From contig CAMQYL010000009.1 in the NCBI GenBank assembly GCA_947039275.1, positions 1 to 64,000 of the forward strand: a DNA stretch of 64,000 nucleotides, read 5' to 3'. Both the position numbers and the translations under genes were made by a program. Positions 7,928 to 16,173 of the stretch are shown here, piece by piece. Every line of letters begins with the position of its first letter. Within the stretch, counting starts at the first letter, position 1. A model generated the notes under the pieces. That model saw nothing but the letters and a program-made list of their open reading frames with translations. It was not told the origin of the DNA and ran no database searches. Source of the DNA: Amulumruptor sp947039275. GTDB taxonomy: Bacteria > Bacteroidota > Bacteroidia > Bacteroidales > Muribaculaceae.

Positions 7928-9013
7928 ATGAATACAGACAATATGGAAACAGGCATCATGTCCCCCTCGGATACCCCTTCGCGCATCCCTCTTTTGGGGA
8001 TGACATTGGAGCAACTTGCCATGGTGGCTGCCGAGGCAGGCATGCCAAAGTTTGCGGCGCGTCAGATGGCTCAATGGCTCTATGACAAGAGGGTGCTGTC
8101 CATCGATGAGATGACCAATCTCTCCAAGAGGTCACGCGAACTGCTCAGCCAGAAATATACGGTGGGACGTGAAGAACCTCTGCTTGCCACCAAAAGCGTT
8201 GACGGGACGGTCAAATACTTGTTTCGCGGAGCCGGAGGGCGAGAGGTGGAAAGTGTCTATATCCCTGACGGTGAACGAGCCACTCTGTGTGTGTCCTCTC
8301 AGGCAGGGTGCAAGATGAACTGCTACTTCTGCATGACAGGCAAGCAGGGATTTCATGGAAACCTGTCGGCATGCCAGATCATCAATCAGGTGCTTTCTAT
8401 CCCTGACAGCCGGTCGCTGACCAATATCGTATATATGGGTATGGGAGAGCCGATGGACAACATTGATGCCGTGATCGATTCCATACGTGTTATGACAGAG
8501 CCATGGGGGCTGGCATGGAGCCCTAAACGTATCACTGTGTCCTCTATAGGTCGCATCAGGGAGTTGCGCCGGCTTCTTGACACCACAAATGTCAATGTCG
8601 CTATAAGTGTTCACAGTCCGTTTGCCGAGGAGCGTCTGCGTCTGATGCCTGTTGAGAAGGCTTTCCCGGTGGCGGAGGTGATGTCGATGCTTCGCGAATA
8701 TGATTTCAGCCATCAGAGACGCCTATCGGTGGAATATATCATGTGGCGTGGACTTAACGATGACATGCGCCATGCCGACGCTCTTGCGCGTCTGATACGC
8801 GGCATGCACTGTCGTGTCAACCTGATCCGTTTCCATGCCATACCGGGGGTGGAACTGCAGCCGTGCAACGAGCGCACGATGGTGGCGTTTCGTGAACGTC
8901 TCAATCAGCTCGGGGTCACAGCCACTATACGAGCTTCGCGTGGAGAGGACATCATGGCTGCATGCGGCATGCTGTCCGGTCAACAGAAAGATGGACGTCT
9001 GCCAGTCCGATAA
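7928..9013 (+). CDS. rlmN: 23S rRNA (A2503-C2) / tRNA (A37-C2) methyltransferase RlmN
   Basis: A radical SAM enzyme of about 361 residues that methylates C2 of A2503 in 23S rRNA and A37 in some tRNAs. The CxxxCxxC iron-sulfur motif is in CKMNCYFCMTGKQGF. GMGEPMDN is the SAM-binding GGEP-like element, and the catalytic C-terminal Cys sits in IMAACGML. The ATG at 7928 is preferred over 7901 because the latter adds a non-conserved stretch; 7943 is also possible. The 3' end overlaps the convergent znuC gene by 62 bp, so the two transcripts are antisense there. Confidence 0.95.
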   Translation: MNTDNMETGIMSPSDTPSRIPLLGMTLEQLAMVAAEAGMPKFAARQMAQWLYDKRVLSIDEMTNLSKRSRELLSQKYTVGREEPLLATKSVDGTVKYLFRGAGGREVESVYIPDGERATLCVSSQAGCKMNCYFCMTGKQGFHGNLSACQIINQVLSIPDSRSLTNIVYMGMGEPMDNIDAVIDSIRVMTEPWGLAWSPKRITVSSIGRIRELRRLLDTTNVNVAISVHSPFAEERLRLMPVEKAFPVAEVMSMLREYDFSHQRRLSVEYIMWRGLNDDMRHADALARLIRGMHCRVNLIRFHAIPGVELQPCNERTMVAFRERLNQLGVTATIRASRGEDIMAACGMLSGQQKDGRLPVR

Positions 9014-9611
9014 GGGTCTGGGGGTCGTGGCTGACTACGATGATGGTGGTTCCGTCAGCTTTCATGTCCCTGAGGATTTCGGTGGCGACCTCGCGGTAGC
9101 GGGGATCAAGATAGCTCATCGGCTCGTCAAGCACAAGCACTGTCGGACGGCTTACTATGGCACGAGCCAGCAGGGCACGTTGTACCTGACCTCCTGACAG
9201 TTCGCCGAGAGCACGCTGTGCCATGTCGCTGAGTCCGATGCGGCTTATGGCTTCAGAGATCAGGGTTTCCTTGTCTGCTGTGGTTTTACTGCCTAACAGT
9301 CCTGAGGCTACCACTTCCTTGACTGTGATGGGGAAGCGGGAGTCTACCGCACTCTTCTGTGGCAGGTAGCCTATGGACAGCAAGGATGTGCGCAATCCTT
9401 CAGGAGTAAAGTACGCTACGATGCCGCTTGTAGGGCGGGTCAGTTTGAGCAGGAGTTTGAGCAGAGTGGTCTTGCCGCCGCCGTTAGGACCGGTTACTAG
9501 TATGAAGTCACCTTTGTTGACTTCGATATTCACATTGCTCAGAGTTTCGTGTCCGTCCCATGATTTGGTGACGTCACATAGGCGGATAAGGGGATATGAC
9601 GTTGATTCCAT
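8952..9611 (-). CDS. znuC: Metal (zinc/manganese) ABC transporter ATPase, ZnuC-like
   Basis: A 219-residue ABC ATPase of the metal-uptake subfamily. It has Walker A GPNGGGKTTL (about 40-49), Q-loop YLPQKSAV, signature LSGGQVQRALLARAI (about 138-152), Walker B VLVLDEP and the switch His in VVSHDP. The compact size and the gene just upstream, a metal-binding ZnuA-like protein 15 bp away, identify the role. No membrane permease gene accompanies the pair, which is unusual. The last 62 bp overlap rlmN on the other strand. Zinc versus manganese cannot be settled from sequence. Confidence 0.88.
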   Translation of the reverse strand: MESTSYPLIRLCDVTKSWDGHETLSNVNIEVNKGDFILVTGPNGGGKTTLLKLLLKLTRPTSGIVAYFTPEGLRTSLLSIGYLPQKSAVDSRFPITVKEVVASGLLGSKTTADKETLISEAISRIGLSDMAQRALGELSGGQVQRALLARAIVSRPTVLVLDEPMSYLDPRYREVATEILRDMKADGTTIIVVSHDPQTLIGLADVHLSVDRTACRMQP

Positions 9612-9626
9612 ACCTTGGAGGTGGTT

Positions 9627-10508
9627 TCATGGTACAACGCTCGAGGGGGTGGCTAAGTTTTTGCCTATGGATACCATCTGCTCATCCCAATTGTAGTTCA
9701 GAGGATTGATTGTAGCGGTAGGGAGGTCTAACTCGGCATTGACGATGGCGGTCTGGCGGTTGTCGGTCTCCGGCTGGAGAAACATTATGGTTGCGCCTGA
9801 TGCCTTTGCACGGTCTATCTGCTGGCGCAGCTCGTTGACGGATGCTTCCTTGTGTTCGGCGCCAAGTGCAATCTGGGTCAGTCCGTAATCACGGGCAAAG
9901 TAGCTCAGGGAGGGGTGCCAGATAACAAACGTGGAGGATGGTGCCACGGCGATGTCGGATTTTATCACGGCATCGATCGAGTCAATATGGGCAATGAGCT
10001 TGTCAAGATTGGATTTGTAATATGAGGCGTTGCCAGGGTCTATCCCGGCTACAGCCTCATACATATTGTGTGCTATGATACGGGCGTTGGCTGTTGAAGT
10101 CCACACGTGGGGGTCGGCGTCGTGCCCGTGGTGTGTACCGTTGATAAATTCTATGCCGGTGGATGTGTCTATAATCTTGAGGTCGGGGCGTGAAGTCTTG
10201 ATGCGTTTTGTCACTGCGTCCTCAAAACCGATGCCGCCTATCTGGAAATATGCCACGGAATTTTCCACGTTGATAAGGTGCGACATCGATGGATCGTAAG
10301 TCTCGGGGTCGGCTCCGTTGCTCAGCAGGCAGTTGACCCTCATCTTGTCACCCACGATGGCATCCAGGAGATATTTTTGAGGCGGTATGCTGACCGTAAG
10401 CGTGTCGACCTCATGAGTCCTGCTGCCGCATGACCACATGACAGTCATCGCGCTTAATGCCACAAGCGCGACAAGCCAAGATGCAACAGGGAAGTTTTTT
10501 AATTTCAT
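9627..10508 (-). CDS. znuA: Metal ABC transporter substrate-binding lipoprotein, ZnuA-like
   Basis: A 293-residue cluster A-I binding protein. The N-terminus has a hydrophobic signal ending in a likely lipobox (WSC at about 25-27). The mature protein has the SIPPQKYLLDAI start, a His/Asp-rich segment HHGHDADPHVW (about 123-133) containing the conserved metal His, a second His in IWHPSLSYFARDYGL, and a Glu/Asp site in LQPETDN. The C-terminus is slightly short for the family. The start codon lies four bases after an exact -7 box, implying a leaderless or nearly leaderless mRNA. A palindrome between -33 and -7 could be a metal-responsive operator. Confidence 0.9.
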   Translation of the reverse strand: MKLKNFPVASWLVALVALSAMTVMWSCGSRTHEVDTLTVSIPPQKYLLDAIVGDKMRVNCLLSNGADPETYDPSMSHLINVENSVAYFQIGGIGFEDAVTKRIKTSRPDLKIIDTSTGIEFINGTHHGHDADPHVWTSTANARIIAHNMYEAVAGIDPGNASYYKSNLDKLIAHIDSIDAVIKSDIAVAPSSTFVIWHPSLSYFARDYGLTQIALGAEHKEASVNELRQQIDRAKASGATIMFLQPETDNRQTAIVNAELDLPTATINPLNYNWDEQMVSIGKNLATPSSVVP

Positions 10509-10512
10509 AATG

Positions 10513-10544
10513 CAAATTTAACACATTTTATTGTAATGTGCAAA
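10513..10544 (-). promoter_or_regulatory. znuAC promoter with internal palindrome
   Basis: TTTG (10544-10541), 20 bases, TAAATTTG (10520-10513) on the minus strand. Between them 10522-10540 reads CACATT-N7-AATGTG, a perfect 6-bp inverted repeat in the position for a repressor such as Zur. The regulator is inferred; the promoter itself is a full consensus match. Confidence 0.75.
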
Positions 10545-10568
10545 TTTTTCCTAAAAATGTCGGGCTTT

Positions 10569-11828
10569 CTATAGTCCGGCTATTTTTTGGGCGATCATCG
10601 TTATGCCCTGGCAGAGCGAAACGAGTGTGCCTACACATGGGTCATAAGGATGATGGATGCCGTTGATGTCGGCGAGAAACAGAAGGGCGACCATGATGCC
10701 TTTGGATGGGGTGAAATATCTGTCGACGATACCAGTGATGCGGACGGTCAGGAGCCGCAGGCATCGGGGCAATGCTCTATCCAGTCTTGCTCCCGGGATT
10801 ACAATTAGGGCGGCGAAGGATGTCACGGCCAAATACTGGTATAGCCGGGAATAGTCCACGCTCAATACTGTGAACAAGGGAATCATGCACGCGGCGGTAA
10901 GGATATAGACTGCTGTCAGATGGAGTCGAAGCGTTTCGCGGGCACTGCTTCGAGGCGAAAAGGCATACACAAAATTGCATATCATGTAGGCGTAACATGA
11001 AAATGCCGCTATCTGGAGCGGAAGCTTCATCCAGCCGATGGTAGGAGAGCAGAAGTTGGATGTGAAGTGGAAATGTGCTGTCCAGCCAAGATTCCATCCT
11101 ATGGCACCTATGCTGTTCCACATATCGTGTTGCAAATCGGGAAACCATGGCTGCCAGGACTCTGTGATGCTCCAAGCCGCTTCGGGGTTGCCCTTGAATA
11201 GGGATAGAATAGCGAAAGTGGCTGCGATTATGGAAATGGCAGCTGTTTTCTCCCATTTCGATGCAGGGGATGTCGCGATGAGCAGTCCCACTATGGGCAT
11301 GCCCCAGAATATGATGGCTTCATGGATGAAAAGTTCCAATACGCACAAAGCTGTAGCTCCCCACAGCCTTGCGTGACAGCTGGAGCGAGGCGAGCCGCGC
11401 ATCATCATCAGGATACCTATCAGCAGAAGTTCTTGCATGAAATCTTTGCGCACGATGCATATGACGTAGCCCATGAATACAGGAGCGAGTATGATCCACC
11501 AGTTCCACCGGTGTCTGCGGAATTGATAAAAGAAAAAAGCTAGCATGGCGGCGTAACACGCCACAGACACTGCGCGGATGAGGTTGACGATGGTGTCGCC
11601 CGACAGCCCGGTCTTGGCGAGCGACAGGAGTCCCTCGCCTATGATACCTCGGCGCACGAATCCGCCTTGGTAATTTATCAGGTATTCTGTAAAGCCCCAT
11701 TGGTTTATCGGGGTGAGGATGAGATATTCATGCACAAATCCCCAGAGCCTGACGGCGAATGCTAATACAAGCATCGCTCCTATGGCATATCTGAGGATGC
11801 GGTGTGGGGTGTATGCTTTGGTTGCCAT
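10569..11828 (-). CDS. Polytopic membrane protein, function unknown
   Basis: A 419-residue hydrophobic protein with roughly ten predicted membrane segments, the first at about residues 12-32. The periplasmic-side loop NYQGGFVRRGIIGEG (about 50-64) is the most distinctive part and recalls uncharacterised membrane proteins linked to surface polysaccharide genes, but I do not recognise the family with confidence. No signal peptide beyond the first helix, no catalytic motif. It ends 60 bp from the znuA start on the same strand, with the znuAC promoter between. The rnhB stop lies five bases upstream of its start, so it is probably cotranscribed with rnhB. Confidence 0.75.
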   Translation of the reverse strand: MATKAYTPHRILRYAIGAMLVLAFAVRLWGFVHEYLILTPINQWGFTEYLINYQGGFVRRGIIGEGLLSLAKTGLSGDTIVNLIRAVSVACYAAMLAFFFYQFRRHRWNWWIILAPVFMGYVICIVRKDFMQELLLIGILMMMRGSPRSSCHARLWGATALCVLELFIHEAIIFWGMPIVGLLIATSPASKWEKTAAISIIAATFAILSLFKGNPEAAWSITESWQPWFPDLQHDMWNSIGAIGWNLGWTAHFHFTSNFCSPTIGWMKLPLQIAAFSCYAYMICNFVYAFSPRSSARETLRLHLTAVYILTAACMIPLFTVLSVDYSRLYQYLAVTSFAALIVIPGARLDRALPRCLRLLTVRITGIVDRYFTPSKGIMVALLFLADINGIHHPYDPCVGTLVSLCQGITMIAQKIAGL

Positions 11829-11833
11829 GCTGT

Positions 11834-12457
11834 TCAGATATCAAGTGTCAGTTGCTCGGGAGGCAGCAGAGTGAACGACATGCGGTGGAGAGGGGTGGGA
11901 CCGTAGGCTCTGATGGCTTCGCGGTGGGCTTTGGTGGGATACCCTTTGTTGGATTCCCAGCCGTAGTGGGGGTATTCGCGGGCTAAATCGTCCATCAGGT
12001 GATCACGTTCGGTCTTGGCAAGTATGGATGCTGCTGCTATGTTGGCATATTTGCCGTCCCCTTTGATGATGGTTGCCGAGGGGATATCATGGTAGGGTTT
12101 GAAACGGTTGCCGTCCACTATGATTGTTTCCGGAGTGACCGGGAGCTTGTCAAGAGCTTTGTGCATGGCGAGGATGGAGGCATTGAGGATATTGATTTCA
12201 TCTATTTCCTCCGGGGAGCATATGCCTATAGCCCATGCCGTAGCCTCTTTCATGATCAGTTCTCTCAGCTCTTCGCGGCGAGCCTCAGAGAGCTGTTTGG
12301 AGTCATTGATGAGTGGATGGGAAAAGTCTGCCGGGAGTATCACGGCGGCTGCCACTACGGGACCCGCCAGGCATCCTCTGCCGGCTTCGTCACATCCAGC
12401 CTCGAGCTTGTCTATGTCAAGGCGTGGCGGTAGTGGCTGTCGGTCGCGGGGTCTCAC
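11834..12457 (-). CDS. rnhB: Ribonuclease HII
   Basis: A 207-residue enzyme that cuts RNA in RNA-DNA hybrids and removes misincorporated ribonucleotides. The motif GCDEAGRGCLAGPV (about 21-34) carries the first catalytic Asp-Glu pair. The third acidic residue is in IIVDGNRFKP, and SILAKTERDHLM with the following region supplies the rest of the active site. HYGWESNKGYPTKAHREAI near the C-terminus is the conserved RNase HII tail. Size is typical. It is followed within five bases by the membrane protein gene and preceded by the response regulator, whose stop lies 37 bp upstream. Confidence 0.95.
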   Translation of the reverse strand: MRPRDRQPLPPRLDIDKLEAGCDEAGRGCLAGPVVAAAVILPADFSHPLINDSKQLSEARREELRELIMKEATAWAIGICSPEEIDEINILNASILAMHKALDKLPVTPETIIVDGNRFKPYHDIPSATIIKGDGKYANIAAASILAKTERDHLMDDLAREYPHYGWESNKGYPTKAHREAIRAYGPTPLHRMSFTLLPPEQLTLDI

Positions 12458-12494
12458 GAGATACCGTTAAAGTAGGTTGTGGTGGTAAGCCGGA

Positions 12495-13232
12495 TTATTT
12501 TTCAATGAAGCCGTAGCCTATGCCTGAGCGGTTGACTATGTGCGAAGCGTATTCGCCGAGCTTCTTGCGCAGGCGTGACACGCTGACATCTAAGGCGCGT
12601 GATGATGCATCGCCGTCCTTGTTCCACACGATGCGGTAGAGGTCGCGATGGTTGTAGAAGTGTCCGGGCTTGCTGATCAGGGCGTTGAGCAACATCAGCT
12701 CAGTGCGTGTCAAGGCTATCTGCTGACCGTCTATAGTGACATTACGTGAAGTCGTGTCGACAGACAAGCCTTTGTAGCTGACGGTGGATGATACAGCGGC
12801 AGGCTGATAGGGCTTGCGCGCTGACATGTTGTGGCGGCGCAGCACGGATTTTATGCGTGCCATCATTTCGCGCAGGGAGAACGGCTTTAATATATAATCA
12901 TCCGCGCCGGCATCAAACCCTTTCACGATGTCGTCCTCGCTGTCCATGGTGGTACATATTATGACCGGAATATGCGCGGTGGCGTCGCCTGATTTCAGCA
13001 TTCCTGTAAGCATGAGACCGTTGATTTCGCCTAATATAACCTCCGTGATTACGAGGTCGGTATAGGTGAAATCGGCATCCAGTGCATCTTCAGCGTTGGC
13101 AAACGTGCATACCCCGTAGCCTTCATCTTCAAGGTTGAGCTTGATAAGGCTGGTGATGGCAGTGTCGCTGTCAACGATGACTACTTGATGGGATTTTGGT
13201 CTGATGAGGTTTGTATCGCTTTCGGAATTCAT
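12495..13232 (-). CDS. OmpR-family response regulator with Glu at the phosphoacceptor site
   Basis: About 245 residues: receiver domain (about 16-130) and OmpR/PhoB winged-helix domain (about 150-243, ending SRLRKKLGEYASHIVNRSGIGYGF). The receiver keeps Thr in CTTMDS and Lys in ILKPF, but the usual phosphorylated Asp is Glu64 (DLVITEVILGE; codon GAG), and the acidic pair is D21-S22-D23 rather than DD. Glu can mimic phospho-Asp, so it may be active without a kinase; this is inferred. No histidine kinase gene is adjacent. The start at 13232 is chosen over an upstream one because the promoter's -7 box lies only six bases before it. Confidence 0.88.
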   Translation of the reverse strand: MNSESDTNLIRPKSHQVVIVDSDTAITSLIKLNLEDEGYGVCTFANAEDALDADFTYTDLVITEVILGEINGLMLTGMLKSGDATAHIPVIICTTMDSEDDIVKGFDAGADDYILKPFSLREMMARIKSVLRRHNMSARKPYQPAAVSSTVSYKGLSVDTTSRNVTIDGQQIALTRTELMLLNALISKPGHFYNHRDLYRIVWNKDGDASSRALDVSVSRLRKKLGEYASHIVNRSGIGYGFIEK

Positions 13233-13238
13233 GCAGTA

Positions 13239-13270
13239 CAAATCTAAACAATGTGCTAAAAGATACAAAA
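13239..13270 (-). promoter_or_regulatory. Promoter of the response regulator gene
   Basis: TTTTG (13270-13266), 19 bases, TAGATTTG (13246-13239) on the minus strand. The ATG is six bases downstream, so the transcript would be leaderless or nearly so. Confidence 0.7.
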
Positions 13271-13445
13271 TGTTGTAACCACAATGTAATGTAAATTAAC
13301 ACTTCTGCACAATTAGTAACCTATGACACCTATATTAATTATACACTGATATTAATTATATCCTGGTTGTTGATTCCCTTTCATATTGGGTTGATACGTG
13401 AAAAATGCGTCCATAGGTTCATATATCTTTCATCCTGATTAGTGA

Positions 13446-13477
13446 TTTGGCTATCAACGGAATGTTTCGTAAATTTG
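13446..13477 (+). promoter_or_regulatory. panC promoter
   Basis: TTTG (13446-13449), 20 bases, TAAATTTG (13470-13477), a full consensus. The AT-rich 13271-13445 between the divergent promoters contains no gene; repeated ATATTAATTATA-like stretches are the only structure seen. Confidence 0.75.
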
Positions 13478-13509
13478 CCGTCCGATATAGCTTAAGCAAC
13501 ATTGCAACA

Positions 13510-14352
13510 ATGGAAATCATTAAGACAGTCGCCGGGCTGCGCAGCCGTCTTGACTCGCTCCGCGAGCAGGGGCGTTCGGTAGGACTCGTGCCTACGATGG
13601 GAGCGCTCCATGCCGGCCATGGTTCGCTTGTTGACCGCGCACGTCGTGAAAACGAAGTGGTGGTGGTCAGCGTGTTTGTCAATCCCACACAGTTCAACAA
13701 TCCTCAGGATCTTGCTACATATCCCCGTACTCTCGATGCCGATTGCGCCATGCTTGAAGCAAGGGGTGTCGATGTGGTGTTTGCTCCGGAGGTGGCAGAA
13801 ATATACCCCGAGAAAGACGAACGTGTCTTTGACCTCGGTCCAGTAGCCGAAGTGATGGAGGGCGCGATGCGTCCGGGACATTTCAACGGAGTGGCGCAGA
13901 TTGTGAGCCGCCTGTTTGACTACGTGCGTCCGACACGCGCTTATTTCGGCGAAAAAGACTTCCAGCAGATTGCAGTGATACGCCGCATGGCAGAGATAGA
14001 GGGTATGACCGACATAGAGATCGTGCCGTGCCCCATAATCCGCGAAGCCGACGGACTCGCCATGAGCAGCCGCAACGTGCGGCTTAGCGAGGAAGAGCGC
14101 GCCGTGGCTCCTGTCATCCACCGCACCCTCGCCGAGAGCCTCTGCTGGGCGAAGGACCACACTGTCGACGAGACCTGCCGTTACGTCATCGACACCATAG
14201 ACTCATTTCCCTACACGCGTGTGGAGTACTATCAGATTGTCGACGGCAAGACCATGCAGCCGATACATGACTGGAGCGAGACGTCGGAGCCTGTGGGCTG
14301 TATCACCGTATTCGTGGGCGATGTGCGCCTGATCGACAATATCCGCTACTGA
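13510..14352 (+). CDS. panC: Pantothenate synthetase
   Basis: A 280-residue enzyme that joins pantoate and beta-alanine using ATP, in CoA biosynthesis. The nucleotidyltransferase signature PTMGALHAGHGSL (HxGH equivalent) is near residues 30-42. FVNPTQFN, FGEKDFQQ and the SSRNVRL segment (KMSKS equivalent) follow in the usual order. The ATG at 13510 places Met just before the conserved first strand and 33 bp after the -7 box; a start at 13447 would precede the promoter element and is rejected. panD follows 63 bp downstream, so both enzymes of the beta-alanine branch are together. Confidence 0.96.
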   Translation: MEIIKTVAGLRSRLDSLREQGRSVGLVPTMGALHAGHGSLVDRARRENEVVVVSVFVNPTQFNNPQDLATYPRTLDADCAMLEARGVDVVFAPEVAEIYPEKDERVFDLGPVAEVMEGAMRPGHFNGVAQIVSRLFDYVRPTRAYFGEKDFQQIAVIRRMAEIEGMTDIEIVPCPIIREADGLAMSSRNVRLSEEERAVAPVIHRTLAESLCWAKDHTVDETCRYVIDTIDSFPYTRVEYYQIVDGKTMQPIHDWSETSEPVGCITVFVGDVRLIDNIRY

Positions 14353-14415
14353 ACACCCTCTAAATACCATAACCACACTACAGCATACCACCCTCTCCCC
14401 ACTCCAGATATCTCT

Positions 14416-14772
14416 ATGATGCAAGTTGAAATGGTGAAAAGCAAGATTCACCGCGTTACAGTCACTGAGAGCAACCTCGATTACATAGGCAGCATCACCA
14501 TAGACCAGGATCTGATGGATGCAGCCGACATACTGCCGGGCGAACGTGTCTACATCGTAGACAACAACAACGGCGAACGCTTCGACACCTACGCCATATC
14601 AGGTGAACGAGGCTCGGGCATGATATGCCTCAACGGCGCGGCTGCCCGCAAGGTGCAGCCCGGCGACATCGTCATCATCATGGCGTATGCCACGATGCCT
14701 TATGACGAAGCAAAGACATTCAAGCCGCGGGTCGTATTTCCCGACACCTCTACCAACCGTTTACTTTCATAA
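14416..14772 (+). CDS. panD: Aspartate 1-decarboxylase proenzyme
   Basis: A 118-residue precursor that self-cleaves at the Gly-Ser bond in YIGSITID (Gly24-Ser25) to form the pyruvoyl cofactor, and makes beta-alanine from aspartate. The conserved GERVYIVDNNNGERF and NGAAARKVQPGD segments match PanD. Two Met codons begin the frame; either would do. It is between panC and ffh on the same strand, and supplies the substrate PanC needs. Confidence 0.95.
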   Translation: MMQVEMVKSKIHRVTVTESNLDYIGSITIDQDLMDAADILPGERVYIVDNNNGERFDTYAISGERGSGMICLNGAAARKVQPGDIVIIMAYATMPYDEAKTFKPRVVFPDTSTNRLLS

Positions 14773-14807
14773 CAAAACTCCTCACCGACACACCCCACCA
14801 TACCGAT

Positions 14808-16139
14808 ATGTTTGAAAACCTAAGCGAACGACTTGAACGCAGCTTCAAGATACTCAAAGGTCAAGGCAAGATTACCGAAATCAATGTGGCAGAAACCCTC
14901 AAGGATGTGCGCCGCGCTCTCCTTGACGCCGATGTCAACTATAAGGTCGCCAAGTCATTTACCGACACTGTGAAGCAGAAGGCTCTGGGACAGAACGTAA
15001 TCAATGCCGTCAAGCCCCAGGAGCTCATGGTCAAGATAGTCCATGACGAACTGGCAGCTCTGATGGGCTCTGAGGCTGCGAAACTCAACCTGTCGGGCAA
15101 TCCTACGGTGATACTCATGTCGGGTCTCCAGGGCTCGGGTAAGACTACCTTCTCGGGCAAACTGGCTAAGAAGCTCAAGAGCGAGCAGGGCCGCCGTCCG
15201 CTTCTCGTGGCATGTGACGTGTACCGCCCTGCCGCCATCGACCAGCTCAAGGTGCTCGGCGAGCAGATAGATGTGCCTGTCTATACACAGGAAGGTGTCA
15301 AAGACCCGGTCAAAATCGCTCAGGATGCCATAGCATATGCCAAGCATAACCACCTTGACCTCGTGATTGTCGATACTGCCGGACGTCTGGCGGTAGACGA
15401 GGAGATGATGCGCGAGATAGAGGCGATCAAGAAAGCCATCAAGCCTCAGGAGACCCTCTTCGTGGTCGACTCGATGACCGGTCAGGATGCTGTCAACACT
15501 GCCAAAGAGTTTAACGACCGTCTGGATTTTGACGGCGTGGTACTGACGAAGCTTGATGCCGACAACCGCGGCGGTGCGGCACTCTCTATCCGCACTGTAG
15601 TGACCAAGCCTATCAAGTTTGTCGGTACGGGCGAGAAGCTCGAAGCCATTGACCAGTTCCACCCCGAGCGTATGGCTGACCGTATCCTCGGCATGGGCGA
15701 CATCGTGTCGCTCGTCGAGCGTGCCCAGCAGGCTTACGATGAGAAGGAGGCTATGGAGCTGGAGCGCAAGTTGGCGCGCAACCAGTTTAACTTTGATGAC
15801 TTCCTCAAGCAGATACAGCAGATCAAGAAGATGGGCAACCTCAAGGATCTGGCATCCATGATTCCCGGTGTGGGCAAAGCCATCAAGGACATGGATATCG
15901 ACGATAACGCTTTCAAGGGAGTCGAGGCTATCATACGCTCCATGACCATCGAGGAGCGTACGCGTCCCGACATCATCAACGCAAGCCGACGCCAACGCAT
16001 AGCCAAGGGCTCCGGCACCACCGTAGCCGAGGTCAACCGACTGATCAAGCAGTTTGACGAAGCCCGCAAGATGATGAAGCTCGTGCAGGGAGCCAAGAAA
16101 AATCCCATGGCGATGATGCGCAACATGCGCCGCCGATAA
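14808..16139 (+). CDS. ffh: Signal recognition particle GTPase Ffh
   Basis: A 443-residue SRP54 protein that binds signal sequences with 4.5S RNA and docks nascent membrane proteins at FtsY. It has an N domain (1-90), a G domain with GLQGSGKTTFSGKLA (about 105-118), DVYRPAAIDQL, DTAGR and TKLDADNRGG, then a Met-rich M domain (about 300-443) ending MMRNMRRR. Length is standard. It starts 35 bp after panD and is followed by folD 34 bp on. Confidence 0.97.
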   Translation: MFENLSERLERSFKILKGQGKITEINVAETLKDVRRALLDADVNYKVAKSFTDTVKQKALGQNVINAVKPQELMVKIVHDELAALMGSEAAKLNLSGNPTVILMSGLQGSGKTTFSGKLAKKLKSEQGRRPLLVACDVYRPAAIDQLKVLGEQIDVPVYTQEGVKDPVKIAQDAIAYAKHNHLDLVIVDTAGRLAVDEEMMREIEAIKKAIKPQETLFVVDSMTGQDAVNTAKEFNDRLDFDGVVLTKLDADNRGGAALSIRTVVTKPIKFVGTGEKLEAIDQFHPERMADRILGMGDIVSLVERAQQAYDEKEAMELERKLARNQFNFDDFLKQIQQIKKMGNLKDLASMIPGVGKAIKDMDIDDNAFKGVEAIIRSMTIEERTRPDIINASRRQRIAKGSGTTVAEVNRLIKQFDEARKMMKLVQGAKKNPMAMMRNMRRR

Positions 16140-16173
16140 TTTTATAGAACAACCTCTAAAACATATATACGAT

